Shown here piece after piece: positions 29,301 to 38,225 of a stretch of DNA of 64,000 bases (its first letter is position 1; every line of letters begins with the position of its first letter). Both the position numbers and the translations under genes were made by a program. The stretch is from Lycorma delicatula (lineage: Eukaryota > Arthropoda > Insecta > Hemiptera > Fulgoridae), in NCBI RefSeq assembly GCF_047948215.1, contig NC_134456.1, positions 204,708,036 to 204,772,035 on the forward strand, read 5' to 3'. The notes below the pieces were generated by a model that saw only the letters and a list, made by a program, of their open reading frames with translations, did no database searches and was not told the origin of the DNA.

Positions 29301-32241
29301 ACTTTTTTCTCCTCTACACTAGTTATAAATTACTACTACTAAATGGAAATTATTTTTGAGGTTATACCCAAAGTAAGTATAATCTTACGTATTAAACATA
29401 ATATTTTCTTGAAATTTCTTATTAAGAACAAAATGATGAAGTGAAAATAATAAAGAAGGGCGGGCAAAACAATCAAATTGTTGGCAATTTGCTAGTTTCC
29501 AATAATGATAATTTCTTTCTTCACTTTTTATTTCATTATATTATTTTTTTTACTTATATGAGTTTGCTAAAAAATGAAATTCTTGACACATTTTGTTTAT
29601 AAAAACTTTTCAAAAAAAACTACAGTAATTACTTTCGCTCACATGGTGGAAGTAGGGATGAAAATAAATTTTAAGTTCTGAGATATGAGGGGTAGAAAAT
29701 ACCACTCACTTAAATTGTGGTTCCTATATATATATATAAATTTAGATATGCTGTGAAAATTTTATCAAGATTGATTGAGTCGTTCTTGAGTTACGCTCAA
29801 TTTAAGATTGAAAAAATTTGATCAGGAAAAGTTATAAGTATAGATAGTTACAATGATGCAAGTTGGAACATGGAAACAAAATAAAGTAACAAAATGTCAC
29901 AGTTTTCTTGCGCGGAACTGCCCAAGATTTTTGAAGTTTTTAACAATTTGACAAGCTTATTTATCATCAAAAATAAAACTGTTCAACAAGTATTTTGTTA
30001 TAATTAAAAATACAAACTGTTGGGTAACAATGAAGATACAACTTTATGATTTATTCTTTTGAATTCTTTAACTATAATTTCCGTTGGAAACCATTGAATT
30101 TGCTCTGTAAATGGCATTCACAGAAAAACAATAATTTACATTTTTAATAGAAATTTGAAAAAAATATATTTTTAGCATCTACATACATATTTTTATGATT
30201 ATGTTTACATGAAATGTTTTCTCATTTTGACCTGTACAATCCATTCCTGAAATATGCAGTTTCCTCAAGTACATCTGAATACTGTAGCTAAAGTAATTCA
30301 GAGATTATAAATAACATGAAATCTTGGTTGAATGTGAAATAATGCTTAGAGCCTAATCAATAATGAAACTTTATAGTAGTAATTTATAAATATAACTAAA
30401 AATAGACAAAACATATTAAATAGTGTATTCAACTGATTAATACTTTTTCTTGAATAAGTTGGCTAATATTAGTGATATTTTCGGGAAATATGGTTTCACA
30501 CTAGCACATTAGCATGCAAGTTTTTTTATTATTTTTAAAATTTAGGATTTACTAAAAATGGTTTTTCACTTATTAAACTGGTAATAAAATACTACTTTCA
30601 GCTTTTACTTTGGTGGTTTTCTACATTTTATTAAATAGAACTTTAGAAGACATTAACAACTCAGAGAAATTACATACATACCACATCCATTAAGACCCAG
30701 AAGACCATATCGTCTGCCACAGTTCAGTTCAAGCATAGTATCTTGAAGTAATTCACAGCCATGGAAAGTAATAGAGAAATTATCAATTTTAACATCCCTT
30801 GATCTGGGATCAACAGCCAAACTGCCAGTACAGGATCTTGCCTCTGCATTTAATTTTGCATCTGCTTCCAATTTCTGACACAATGCCTCTATGAAAACAA
30901 ATCATCATTTTTAATAACATAAGTAAAATGTATAAAATTATATAATCAATGGTAACATTAGTTTTAATGACATAACTTCGACATATTTATCATTAGCTTC
31001 TATAATTTCCTAATGGTATTAACTACACTGGTACAGCTTATGGTATAGCTCTATATAACCTTAACATTGTACAGAATGAAATATTTATATTGAAAAAAAA
31101 AGGTTGACACATTTAACAAAGAGATTCCTGTAATATTCCATAAATCAGATATCTATTCATACAGTAGAAACAAGCAAGACAAAGATGTAACCTACTTTCT
31201 TTGCTTTTCAATATGTAAACAAAAGAAAAGACAACTAAAATACTGAATGAATAAATAGGGCTAGCAATAGACAATCTGGAATATTAATGTTTAAATCAAC
31301 TCTTATTATTATCATCAATGATTCAATACATCTAATGCCCAAAACAACAGATACAAGAGAAAGGATGCTTCAATCTACAAAAGGCTTTTACAAAACCTTT
31401 TGAAGCAAACAGTTCCCAAATTTGAAAGAAATGAAAGTAGAGCCAAGAATGCAGCAACAAACAAATGCTATTAATAGACAAGTGCTGCAAACAAGCAGTA
31501 GAAATTGATTAATATTTAATTAATAATGTTTATAAAAGAAATGATTAAAACTATTTATAGATTGATAAAAAAATTTGTAAAACCTCAAAATTAATCTTTT
31601 ATTCTGAAATTGTAAATAAATGTTAGAAAAAAATCAGAAAAACTCATATAAATAAATACTGATCTAAAAGGTTTCAAGATCAAAACTTATCTTTGAAACT
31701 TGTTGAAAGGTTCAAGTATTGAACAGTACTGATTCGGTGCTTGGTGGAAAATAAATTGAACTTATACAAAATTATACAAACTAATTAAATACAAGAAAAG
31801 AACAAATAATAAGATACGAACAATGTATTTAGAATTATACAGGTTAATATAAAGTTGAAAAATTTATTTTATTATAGAAAAGAAATAGAAAAAATAAGCA
31901 GTGCCTTAGGTGCACACAAGATTTTCATGAAATAAAAATATTACAAAAATTCAGATAGGCTTACTTCTGGAATATCACAATTAAAAAAAATTGTCTTAAA
32001 AAGATACAACCTTTCTTTGGAAAAATTACATTTTTATTTTTCAAATAAAAAACCACTGAATCATACCTTCAGCGCTGATTTCATTAGAGCCATTTTCACC
32101 AGCACCATTCACATCATGACTAGAGTCTTTCTGATTATCTCCATTTTCAATTTTATTTGATACATTTTTTTTACCAGACTGACGTGCCTTTGCTGCTTCC
32201 TTTTTTTTAGCCGCTTGTTTCTTTTTTGCATCAGATGGCAT
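2135..32241 (-). CDS. ABCF2: ABCF2, ATP-binding cassette subfamily F member 2 (5' part; eight coding exons, 3' end outside window)
   Basis: ABCF proteins are soluble twin-ATPase proteins without membrane segments; the family acts on ribosomes and translation. Coding exons (minus strand, high to low): 32241-32067, 30888-30682, 19831-19643, 17514-17374, 12157-12031, 8507-8405, 3771-3676, 2314-2135. Their lengths sum to 1,218 nt, exactly 406 codons, with matching phases at every junction. The order is: lysine-rich N-terminus starting [19 protein letters not shown], first ATP-binding domain with Walker A GLNGCGKS, signature FSGGWRMR, Walker [13 protein letters not shown] and H-loop SHSQDF, then a linker ending PPPVIMVQ. 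The family is about 620 residues, so the second ATP-binding domain is missing here and is expected left of base 1. The start codon follows a splice acceptor by 17 nt, so a non-coding first exon lies upstream. About 1.2 kb of coding sequence is spread over 30 kb because of transposon-filled introns. The gene identity is based on recalled similarity to animal ABCF2. Confidence 0.93.
2552..3159 (+). mobile_element. Mariner relic (same family as the 9-11.4 kb copy)
   Basis: The stretch 2590-3110 matches, with many changes, the transposase part of the copy at 10,300-10,960: shared are a Cys/Ala-Lys-Phe/Leu-Val-Pro helix-turn-helix end near 2920 and a decayed W(F)YGSxTE catalytic-motif block near 3035. 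It has stops in all frames. A ~35-bp AT-rich direct repeat lies on both sides (2552-2585 and 3124-3158). It sits in an ABCF2 intron. Confidence 0.6.
2586..2613. repeat. Perfect 13-bp inverted repeat, 2-nt spacer
   Basis: The arm ttctctgctcaac (2586-2598) is followed by aa and then its exact reverse complement (2601-2613). It falls where the mariner transposase should read EQRICIKF; the right arm is the normal mariner sequence and the left arm looks like a back-copied insertion. Confidence 0.9.
3160..5029. other. AT-rich ABCF2 intron sequence flanking the 3676-3771 exon
   Basis: Apart from the ABCF2 exon no coding signal was seen. The block 4320-4640 is less AT-biased and may be an unrecognised repeat, but I see no terminal repeats or ORF in it. 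Confidence 0.4.
3676..3771 (-). CDS. ABCF2: ABCF2 exon: start of interdomain linker
   Basis: The acceptor is ttag at 3775-3772 and the donor gtgaat follows 3676; phase 0 at both ends, 32 codons. It encodes [20 protein letters not shown], then [12 protein letters not shown], the first helix of the ABCF inter-domain linker. Confidence 0.94.
5030..6430 (-). mobile_element. DDE transposon relic, DYHDxNF / [11 protein letters not shown] family (copy 1)
   Basis: On the minus strand the translation reads [13 protein letters not shown], then [15 protein letters not shown] and [14 protein letters not shown], which matches the block order GDYHDxMN...W...VxxMDNAPYHS of a Tc1/IS630-like DDE family I recall from many insects. 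An acidic end ([18 protein letters not shown]) before a stop near 5,030 fits the tail of the two other copies here. The middle is frameshifted and the PPYxPEL block is not seen. Confidence 0.65.
6840..8167 (+). mobile_element. Mariner element, full length (1,328 bp) with TIRs and TA site, transposase broken
   Basis: The terminal inverted repeats are ~27 bp and pair with few mismatches: left cgagagtaagtcaattacta, right ending taattgacttacccttg. TA dinucleotides flank both ends (6838-6839, 8168-8169). The transposase starts at 6999 ([20 protein letters not shown]) and ends near 8092 (QQWTKCVE...DYVEK). Catalytic blocks TGDETWI and the HDNARSHTA region are visible, but there are frameshifts near 7,125, 7,440 and 7,765, and the YSPDLAPSDYH block has an insertion that repeats SPYS. 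It is dead. It lies in an ABCF2 intron. Confidence 0.9.
8405..8507 (-). CDS. ABCF2: ABCF2 exon: H-loop (SHSQDF), 103 nt
   Basis: The acceptor is ttttcag at 8514-8508 and the donor gtaagt follows 8405. Entry is phase 2 and exit phase 0. The 103 nt read [20 protein letters not shown], then [14 protein letters not shown], which bridges the neighbouring exons exactly. The histidine of SHSQDF is the H-loop residue. It lies between two transposon relics, 238 bp from the end of a mariner copy. Confidence 0.94.
9289..10110 (-). mobile_element. Non-LTR retrotransposon 3' fragment (LINE), copy 1
   Basis: On the minus strand the segment reads [20 protein letters not shown], then EEVIICYL and a Cys-rich end ([12 protein letters not shown]). 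This is the typical region after the RNase H/reverse transcriptase of Jockey/I-type LINEs (NNKLRxIK, EVxLxRLRIGH, CxxC). The 3' end at about 9,289-9,345 has the same gggcaaaa...gccc hairpin and T-rich (poly-A) start as the copy at 34,148. It is inserted in the mariner relic. Confidence 0.7.
10758..10920 (-). mobile_element. tRNA-derived SINE, with target-site duplication
   Basis: Read on the minus strand it begins ggcctccgtggcgcaagtgt (pol III A box) and has the B box gggtttgaatccc at about 10,872-10,860. It ends in acccggaggtt plus an A tract (10,758-10,767 as T). An 11-13 bp duplication (ctcagtcat) flanks it at 10,745 and 10,921. A second copy lies at 42,326-42,490. It is inserted in the mariner transposase. 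Confidence 0.88.
12031..12157 (-). CDS. ABCF2: ABCF2 exon: signature and Walker B of ATPase 1
   Basis: The acceptor is catag at 12162-12158 and the donor gtatgt follows 12031 (phase 1 in, phase 2 out). It encodes [18 protein letters not shown], then [20 protein letters not shown] and EELKT. These are the ABC signature and Walker B with its catalytic glutamate. Confidence 0.95.
12265..12395 (-). mobile_element. Possible tRNA-derived SINE of a second type
   Basis: On the minus strand a tRNA-like head runs from about 12,382 (gggctggccagttgatgtaa) to a B-box-like ggttcagttcc near 12,335, then a short body. No target duplication was established and the A box is weak. Confidence 0.35.
12396..15559. 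other. AT-rich ABCF2 intron, no gene seen
   Basis: It contains homopolymer runs (poly-T at 14,513-14,532, poly-T/A near 13,320) and a small 8-bp-arm inverted repeat at 13,138-13,156. Open frames at 14,784-14,990 and 15,125-15,391 are AT-rich with no motif I recognise. Confidence 0.4.
15560..16560 (-). mobile_element. DDE transposon relic, LPPYHPEL family end (copy 2)
   Basis: On the minus strand about 15,975-15,561 reads [20 protein letters not shown], then [15 protein letters not shown], and ends with an acidic tail ([13 protein letters not shown]) before a stop near 15,561. LPPYxPELNPIEL is the third DDE block of the same family as copies 1 and 3. Upstream the sequence meets a short tandem repeat at 16,006 and becomes unreadable. 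Confidence 0.65.
16006..16103. repeat. Minisatellite, unit about 24-29 bp, ~3.5 copies
   Basis: The unit gaacacagtcacattactag is repeated at about 16,011, 16,035 and 16,062, followed by partial units (actaggacattactaggac). It sits at the broken edge of a DDE transposon relic. Confidence 0.85.
16561..19642. other. AT-rich ABCF2 introns around the 17374-17514 exon
   Basis: No transposon motif or coding signal was recognised besides the ABCF2 exon. Short tandem AT stretches only. Confidence 0.4.
17374..17514 (-). CDS. ABCF2: ABCF2 exon: helical arm before the signature motif
   Basis: The acceptor is ctgtag at 17520-17515 and the donor gtaaaa follows 17374 (phase 1 both ends). It encodes [19 protein letters not shown], then [20 protein letters not shown] and KDFSG, so the FSGGWRMR signature is split at its first glycine. 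This exon is too short to stand out as an ORF and was found by continuing the ABCF2 reading frame. Confidence 0.93.
19643..19831 (-). CDS. ABCF2: ABCF2 exon: Walker A completion and [18 protein letters not shown] block
   Basis: The acceptor is ttttcag at 19838-19832 and the donor gtaatt follows 19643 (phase 1 in and out). It begins with the KS of Walker A and continues [20 protein letters not shown], a stretch almost the same as I recall from animal ABCF2, then the acidic helix leading to CEDD. Confidence 0.94.
19889..22012 (+). mobile_element. DDE transposon relic, GDYHDNMN / [11 protein letters not shown] family (copy 3), ends visible
   Basis: Short inverted ends tataccccgg (19,889) and ctggggtata (22,002) bound about 2.1 kb. 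Plus-strand blocks in order: [17 protein letters not shown] (first catalytic Asp block), [35 protein letters not shown], and an acidic tail ([16 protein letters not shown]). Several frameshifts and stops break it. The middle carries a perfect 16-bp inverted repeat at 21,104-21,137. It lies in the same ABCF2 intron as mariner and piggyBac relics. Confidence 0.72.
21104..21137. repeat. Perfect 16-bp inverted repeat, 2-nt spacer
   Basis: The arm cacggaataagacatt at 21,104-21,119 and its exact reverse complement at 21,122-21,137 are separated by 2 nt. It lies inside the DDE transposon relic. Confidence 0.92.
23480..24592 (-). mobile_element. Mariner relic with terminal inverted repeats
   Basis: The ends aaagttctgggcctggataa (left) and ...agcccagaacttt (right) are inverted copies. 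The minus-strand translation reads [10 protein letters not shown], then [31 protein letters not shown] and KVMAAVFWG. The first catalytic Asp is in VDETWVHHY. The C-terminal half is shortened and out of frame. Confidence 0.8.
25470..26010 (-). mobile_element. piggyBac-type transposase C-terminal relic
   Basis: On the minus strand, a VDKSD block (near 25,915) is followed by [20 protein letters not shown], a linker, [16 protein letters not shown], and after a frameshift a [11 protein letters not shown] end. The order GVDxxD, WY.K.F.HLLD..V.NA and a C..C.....R....C.VxLCxxPCF zinc finger is typical of piggyBac transposases. Only the C-terminal third is readable. Confidence 0.7.
26011..28049. other. 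AT-rich ABCF2 intron
   Basis: The stretch 26,990-27,115 is GC-richer and includes ctgggttcagctcc, resembling a pol III B box, so it may be a SINE fragment, but no end or second copy was found. The rest is AT-rich with (TA)n runs at 26,601-26,616. Confidence 0.35.
28050..29130 (-). mobile_element. Mariner relic, nearly full length
   Basis: The minus-strand translation can be followed from [12 protein letters not shown] near 28,950 through [40 protein letters not shown] (decayed TGDETW), [54 protein letters not shown] and CKFVDQLT near 28,100. The catalytic Asp residues and many frames are damaged. Confidence 0.78.
29131..30681. other. ABCF2 intron, AT-rich, one possible repeat fragment
   Basis: The stretch 29,640-29,950 contains a phrase (ttgagtcgttcttgagttac) typical of dispersed insect repeats, but no ends were found. 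Nothing else was recognised. Confidence 0.35.
30682..30888 (-). CDS. ABCF2: ABCF2 exon: start of first ATP-binding domain
   Basis: The acceptor is tag at 30891-30889 and the donor gtatgt follows 30682; entry and exit are phase 1. It encodes a helical segment ([18 protein letters not shown]), then the beta strands of the first ATP-binding domain ([26 protein letters not shown]). The Walker A motif GLNGCGKS is split here, with KS in the next exon 10.8 kb away. Confidence 0.93.
30889..32066. other. ABCF2 intron (phase 1), no feature seen
   Basis: AT-rich sequence between the first two coding ABCF2 exons. No transposon motif was recognised. Confidence 0.5.
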
Positions 32242-32258
32242 ATTGAATGCTTCTTTAT
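32067..32258 (-). CDS. ABCF2: ABCF2 exon with start codon (N-terminal tail)
   Basis: The acceptor (cttcag) lies at 32264-32259, followed by 17 nt of 5'UTR and ATG at 32241-32239. The exon encodes a basic, low-complexity tail starting [19 protein letters not shown], then an acidic Asn/Glu-rich stretch. It ends after gaa g with donor gtatga at 32066-32061 (phase 1). The acceptor upstream of the ATG shows that transcription starts further upstream. Confidence 0.9.
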
Positions 32259-32667
32259 CTGAAGAAAAAAGATAAACAGCATATAAGATTTCATAAAAAT
32301 CTGAATTATAATTATAAAGGTTAAAATTAGATTCTCATACCAAGAGCAAGCAAACAAGCTTTTTATACATAGGAGTAAATCAGTGAGTTACATCAATTTC
32401 TGTAAAGTAGATATTTTCTGTTCCACCTACCTTTCAGGTGACATAGGTCAGTAAGTCTGAGAATTTACATAAGATTGGATAGTTTAAGATATTCTGAATA
32501 TGTCTTCCATCATTGCTTGTTTTCAACAAACTTAGAAATTATGTTTTTTTTATTCTTTTACTGCATTATGTTAGTCTAAATATAATTTGATGGAAGTCAT
32601 CAGTTTATCTCGATAAATAATTCAGCTAGAACTAATCTAATCTAAATTGCTAATTAATCTAAGTGTA

Positions 32668-33993
32668 CAGTGTGAGCAACATAAAACCGAACTCACAATG
32701 TAACCGCTGCTGCAGAATTGGTGGGTTATGTTAGAAAAAATTTAATGAACAAAACAGGTAAATTAAATATGAAAAATATAAAATGTAATTTAAATGTTGA
32801 ATTTATTTACCTTATTGTTACAAAAGATGTTCAAAATGACCACCCTGGGCATCGATGCACTTTTGTGCTCGATCAAGTCACCTGATGCAAAACGTTGTTG
32901 TCAATTACATTGATTTCTCATTGAATGTTCACCTTCAGTACACCAATATTGTGGGGATTAGATGCATAAACTCTTTCCATTAAGTAGCTCCAAAGCAAAA
33001 AATCGCAAATAGACAATTCTGGGGAGAGTAGAGGCCACTGTCCTCTGCTGACAGCTCTGTCATTTGTGAAAGCTGCATGAACGTGATTCAGTAAAACGTT
33101 TGATGTGTGACACATTGCTCCATCTTGTTGGAAGAAGCTGTATACTTTTTCATTATCAGTTACTTAATTGCCCAGAAATCCTTCGAAAACTGTGCGGTAA
33201 ACTTTGTATTGACAAGTCCTCAAAAAATATTGACATCACTATAAGATTACCAGAAATGGTACACCAAACAGCAATTTTCTCATTGAGAACTGGACGCTCA
33301 AATATCTTGTGAGGATTCCTCACCGCCCAATACCTGGTGTTCTGCAAATTAACATGTCCGGACAAATGAAACCACGTCTCATCTGACATGAAATACGACA
33401 TCGGGTCTATCTGTCCACCAACAATGTTTTCGGGGAAGCCAGCTGCAAAGTTGTAACATGGTAAGGTTTAAATTTTAATTCATGAAGAATTTTATGACAA
33501 GACGTGTATTTAACACCAGATTGTTGGGATAAATTGCACAGTAATTTTTTCTGGACTGGCAGTAATTCTTCTTTCAATATTGGCAATGGCCTATGGAGTC
33601 CTAATGGAAGATGCCTACTTCATTTTGCATTTGAAACCAATCCTGTTGTATACCATTTTTTAACTAAATCGTGTATGCTACTCTTCACTGGAATACAGGC
33701 ATTTGGAAATTTTTGTACAAATACTTGATGTGATTCTTCAAATGATCCAGAACAAATATAGGCCCCAACTACAGCTAACCTGGATTAAATAAGGCCTACT
33801 ACACAAACACAACTGCATTCACAATACTGCATTGCACCAAAATGTATACTGCACAAACACGTAACCATCTGACAAATGGCAGCAACAATCAGTAATAACA
33901 TATACATCCAATAGTCGCACTAGTTGTGTGAGTCTTTCATAAATAATGCTGGATAGCAGTTTCATTACAGGTTAAGTTTTATGTCGCTCACCC
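32668..33993 (-). mobile_element. Tc1/mariner-superfamily element (about 1,326 bp) with TIRs, transposase decayed
   Basis: The termini gtgagcaacataaaaccgaa and the reverse complement of ttaagttttatgtcgctcac pair, and TA is found at both outer edges. The minus-strand translation gives SDETWFHLSGHVNLQNTRYW, EKIAVWCTISGNLI, then CHTSNVLLNHVHAAF and WPLLSPELSICDFLLWSYLM with RVYASNP. This is the DExHFHLxGxVNxQNxRxW and WPPRSPDLTPLDFFLWGYLK type transposase. Frameshifts and stops are present. Confidence 0.83.
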
Positions 33994-34147
33994 TATGTGT
34001 TTTTAAGGATGTTGGGCAATTGTAACTGGTTAACAATAAAAGGTGCATAATATAAGCAAAAGATTTTCCTTTGCCAGTAGCAATTAATTGCTTATATTAA
34101 TAAGCAAATTTAACTGTCCAAGAAAGAAAATTGAGACTTGGCAAGAT

Positions 34148-35100
34148 TTTTTTTTTTGAGGGCAAAAAACGCCTGTGCGTTATCATCGCCCGGAATATAT
34201 ATTTTTTTTAAATAAAAAATTAAAGGAATTAAAGCTAATCCAAAAGATGAATAAAACTTACAACTAATATCGGAGATAAAAACTAAAATAAAACCAAAAG
34301 TAAATAGAATTTTACAAAGTTTGAGATGGGTGTAAGGGCCCATTCTCGGATAACAAAAAGACTAAAAAGAAAACTAACAACCATAAAGGATCTAACATAA
34401 AACTTAAAACTAGGTTAAAAACTAAAATAACAAAATTAAATAAAACTTTAAACTAACACAAATTAGATAATTAAAACTAGGTTAAAAACAAAAATTTAAA
34501 AAAACTTAAAACTAACATTACTAAAATCTTACAACTAATATCACAGACTGAGTCTTTAAAACATAAAAGTAAAAATAACTATATAAAATTTCACAAATTC
34601 CGATAGGGAGTGTAAAAGGCTCCCTAATCGGATAAAGAAATGAAAAACACAGAACCAAAAAAATAAAAAAAACAAACTTATTTAAAAATGTCTTCCAGGA
34701 TTAAAAAATATACGCAACAATATTAAATTTTTTGAATTAGCCCAGCACTATGCAAAAATAGAAACATCAGAGTTAAAATTTCATTATCATTGCACAAGAC
34801 ACCATGGATGTTTCTGGGTAGATTAAATTTACGACGCAATGCTGCGTAACATATACAATCCATGAGTATGTACCGCACAGTCATGCGGCAGCTGCATCAT
34901 GCGCATAGGGGTGTGTGTCCTCCTGACATCAGGTACTTTTGTATGACACTCGTATGTCCTATCCGTAATCGACAGAGGACTACTTCCTCACGCCGAGTTT
35001 TTCTGTATGAGGAGTCCCATGGCAACACAGAATCTTTAATCTGCCGGAGTTTATTATGAACGGTAGTCGTCCAGTCACTTCTTGGCAAGATGTGTTTTTT
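34148..35100 (-). mobile_element. Non-LTR retrotransposon 3' fragment (LINE), copy 2
   Basis: On the minus strand: RSDWTTTVHNKLRQIKDSVL, then EEVVLCRLRIGHTSVIQKYL and a GGHTPLC end, the usual post-RT region of Jockey/I-type LINEs. The element's 3' end is at about 34,148-34,195, with a poly-A tract (seen as T) next to a hairpin with ggcaaaa / gccc arms, as in copy 1. It is in the ABCF2 upstream intron or intergenic space. Confidence 0.75.
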
Positions 35101-35309
35101 TTTTGGAATTTATGTTAGTAGTAGAGCAATGGGAATATAACTTGTGACATTTGCATCAGTGGCATTATGGCTGAGGTTTGACTGGACAATGTTATTGCCG
35201 AGGTACTGATGATGACCTCTGGTAAAGTCCATAAAGGCTAGGTGCAGAGGTGGTGGCGTGGCGACCAAAACAGTCACATGGAGGGTGTCTTCCCCTCCAA
35301 AATTTGATA

Positions 35310-36300
35310 AAAAGCTTTATATGAGGAGTGTTTGATAAATCTGAGCAAAAATGAAGAAGAAACAATTTTTCATGAAAAAGTTTCATTAAAAAATAATATC
35401 CTTTCATTAAAAATAAAAGCCTATAAGTTTTGTCTAACAATGCTAAGTTTTTCATGCTCATTCTTATCTGTGATTTATATCAAATTCTTTGAAATAGACA
35501 GATATTTTGACAATAAATTCAGCCACTTCTTTAAATTCAGAAATCGACAATAACCTGAAGGTCTGGCAAATATGGAGGATGGAAATGAATTCTGTCATGT
35601 AATTCTAACAATTTTGTTGTCTTAATCACAAAAGAGTGAGCTGGTCAATTTTCTTGGTGAAAAAAAAACTTTTTCATCAAGTATAGTCACTTTTTCTTCA
35701 CTTCACAATTTAGGCAATCTAACAAAACATGGGACACACCTTGAGAACAGTTTTACATACACATTACATAAATATTTAAAGTATTTTGAACCTGTTTATT
35801 TGAGATACCTATTCTCTGCATTTGTAGCCTCAACAGTCTAGAGTATAGGCATTTGTAGGCAGTCTAGAGCATTCAGTGACATTTGTGCTCATATGACCAG
35901 TGAAAATAATCAAATTATTTGTCCAGTGTTCTACTTTATGGAAATGAGTTACCATAATATTTAGTCAGCTTAGCATTAGTTTTCTGTATGATCTGCCTTT
36001 GAAAAAGTAAATGATTGCTCCCCAAACAAAATTCTTCATCTAATTTTCAAAAATCACAATACTTAATCTGCTTAAATGACTGCCAAACACAGAATTATGA
36101 ATGCATTTGACTGAAACTTTGTGTGTGCTCCATGCTCCTAGCAGATATGTGAGACACTAGAATGACCCCAACAGTGTACCATGAGATCATGACTTTGCAC
36201 AGACTTATCACCTCGTACTGCATGTGTATGCATGCGTATATGTACGTGTAAATAAAGCATACATCAATGCATTTCAGATAAACCTATCCCTTATCTAATA
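35310..36300 (-). mobile_element. Mariner relic (C-terminal part readable)
   Basis: On the minus strand, ENWPAHSFVIKTTKLLEL is followed by HFHPPYLPDLQ, matching the HQDNAPAHSS...HPPYSPDLA block of mauritiana-type mariners. The rest has lost its frame and the ends are not defined. Confidence 0.6.
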
Positions 36301-36479
36301 GAATTAACAATGAATTTTATTTATTATAGCATCAGAAGCATATAAAAATTTCTACTAAAACAGGCAATATTATTCAATAAACATTAAAAACACATTAGTT
36401 ATTTTAACCTAAATAAAAATCAATTAAAAAAAAAATATCAAAAATTTCAATGGAAGGTTCAGACTAAAATATAATACAG

Positions 36480-37720
36480 ATATTTACACATCACAATTCA
36501 TAGGCCACTTAGTAGTGTGCTCTTTGTTGCCTCAAGCAGTTCCTTCTCTGTGCACTTGGCTGGGCAAAGATGACACTGAAACAAATGAGCTGTAGTCTCC
36601 TTATCACCAGTCGCATGCAATAGAGTCCACAGTGTAACCCCACTTCCGTAAATTTATCCTGCATCTTGTGACACCTGAGTGCACCTATTCAGGGATCTCA
36701 AAGTTGTCAATTCCTCTTTGTCACCAGGAAGGAGTTTTTCACAAAGTGCTTTCTACCCTTTGAGATGTGCAAGGGGTGTGCTTTTGCTAGGGTTAATTCA
36801 AGTTCCTGAGTGGTCAACAGGAAACTCTTTCATGAGTTAAGCTGTAGCTATGCTGGTTCATAGCCACACAAAGGATGAGCTTGGCATGTTAAGCCTTATA
36901 TTTCTCCTTAAGAACTGCTACTTCACTTCTGATATCAGGTGGTATAATGCCTGATAAATAATACAACTTCTTGATGTGTAGGTCGTAAACTGTCCAAGAT
37001 GATATGGCACGTTTCGTTCAATGCCACATACCTGGCTGTGCTCCCCAGTCAGCTTCCATATCATTATTCCTTACAGCAATTTGTTCTTAGTGTTCAAACA
37101 AATATTTCTTGTATGTGACGGTATGATCCAAGGTATCTTGGAGTTCCACAGTGCACCAGCTGAGTTCCTTTCCAAATGATGTTCAGACCTCTGGCAACCT
37201 GTTTGTTCTCCAGATGAAAGCCACAGGTATGTGTTTTGCCAGGCTTTGGCTTGAGCTGGTTTTCCTTGTAGGTTGCAAGATCTTTCAGTCCATTGCTTTG
37301 TTACTTTTATCTCCTAGAAACTAATAGCTTGAGCAGCAAGCGCACAGTTATTAGCATCGATGAAACTCTTGAGTTCCTTCACATAGCAGCTGGTCATTGA
37401 TATAAATGTTGAAAAGAGCTAATGCAAGCACACTACCATAGGGTAGAAATCATTCTCCTGTGTTCTCCACCTAAATCTTTTTCCCTGGAATTCCACAGAG
37501 AACCTCCTGTTTTAGAAAAGATTCCTGATCACGCATGTGAGCTGAGAAAGGCAAGTGATTTCAAAATTTTTACTACAAGAAATTTACAATTGACAATGTC
37601 ACAGGGTGCCATAATATCTATGAATACAGCTCCTGTTATCTGCTGCCTTTCAAAACCATTTATCGACATGCTTAGTTAATTTTAGGACCTGCAATATACA
37701 CTTTATCTTTCCCTGAAACT
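36480..37720 (-). mobile_element. Non-LTR retrotransposon reverse transcriptase relic (Jockey-like)
   Basis: The minus-strand order is TGAVFIDIMAPCDIVNCKFL (RT palm, like AVFIDLTAAYDTVNH), KPGKTHTCGFHLENKQVARG, PRYLGS, NETCHIILDSLRPT, LSGIIPPDIRSEVA and a KSFL end. The YADD block is missing, so an internal part is lost. Many stops. Confidence 0.75.
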
Positions 37721-38225
37721 GGTTTGTTGAGGGATGAGATAAAACTAAAGATTTTTGACCATCATTCTTTGGAGGATGATTCTTTTAAGTACCTTATATT
37801 AATGGCATAGCAGTGAAATGGGTCTGTAGCTCAAGAGGACACAAGAGAAGCCGTCCTGTAGGATGTATATGTGACTGAGTTTTTATATCCAGGCGTCCCC
37901 TGAGCACAGATTAGAACTTTTCCTAGACGACTGATTTTTCATACCAGAAGCATAAGAAACAAAACTATGCAATAATGAATTATAAATAAATTTTAAAATA
38001 AAATTATACTTTCCCTTACATATATTAACCTTAACAGATATGAAATCTTTTAAATAATTTGTCATATTACAAAATTACAACAGAATATTTAAATAACCTA
38101 TAGAAATAATGGTAAGTGCAATTTTTCATTCAACTGCAGAGGAAACACATGGATAATATGATTATAAATTATAATCCACTAATCTGCAGTTATCAGTGTA
38201 TTATAAGAAATGTTCTTTACAATTA

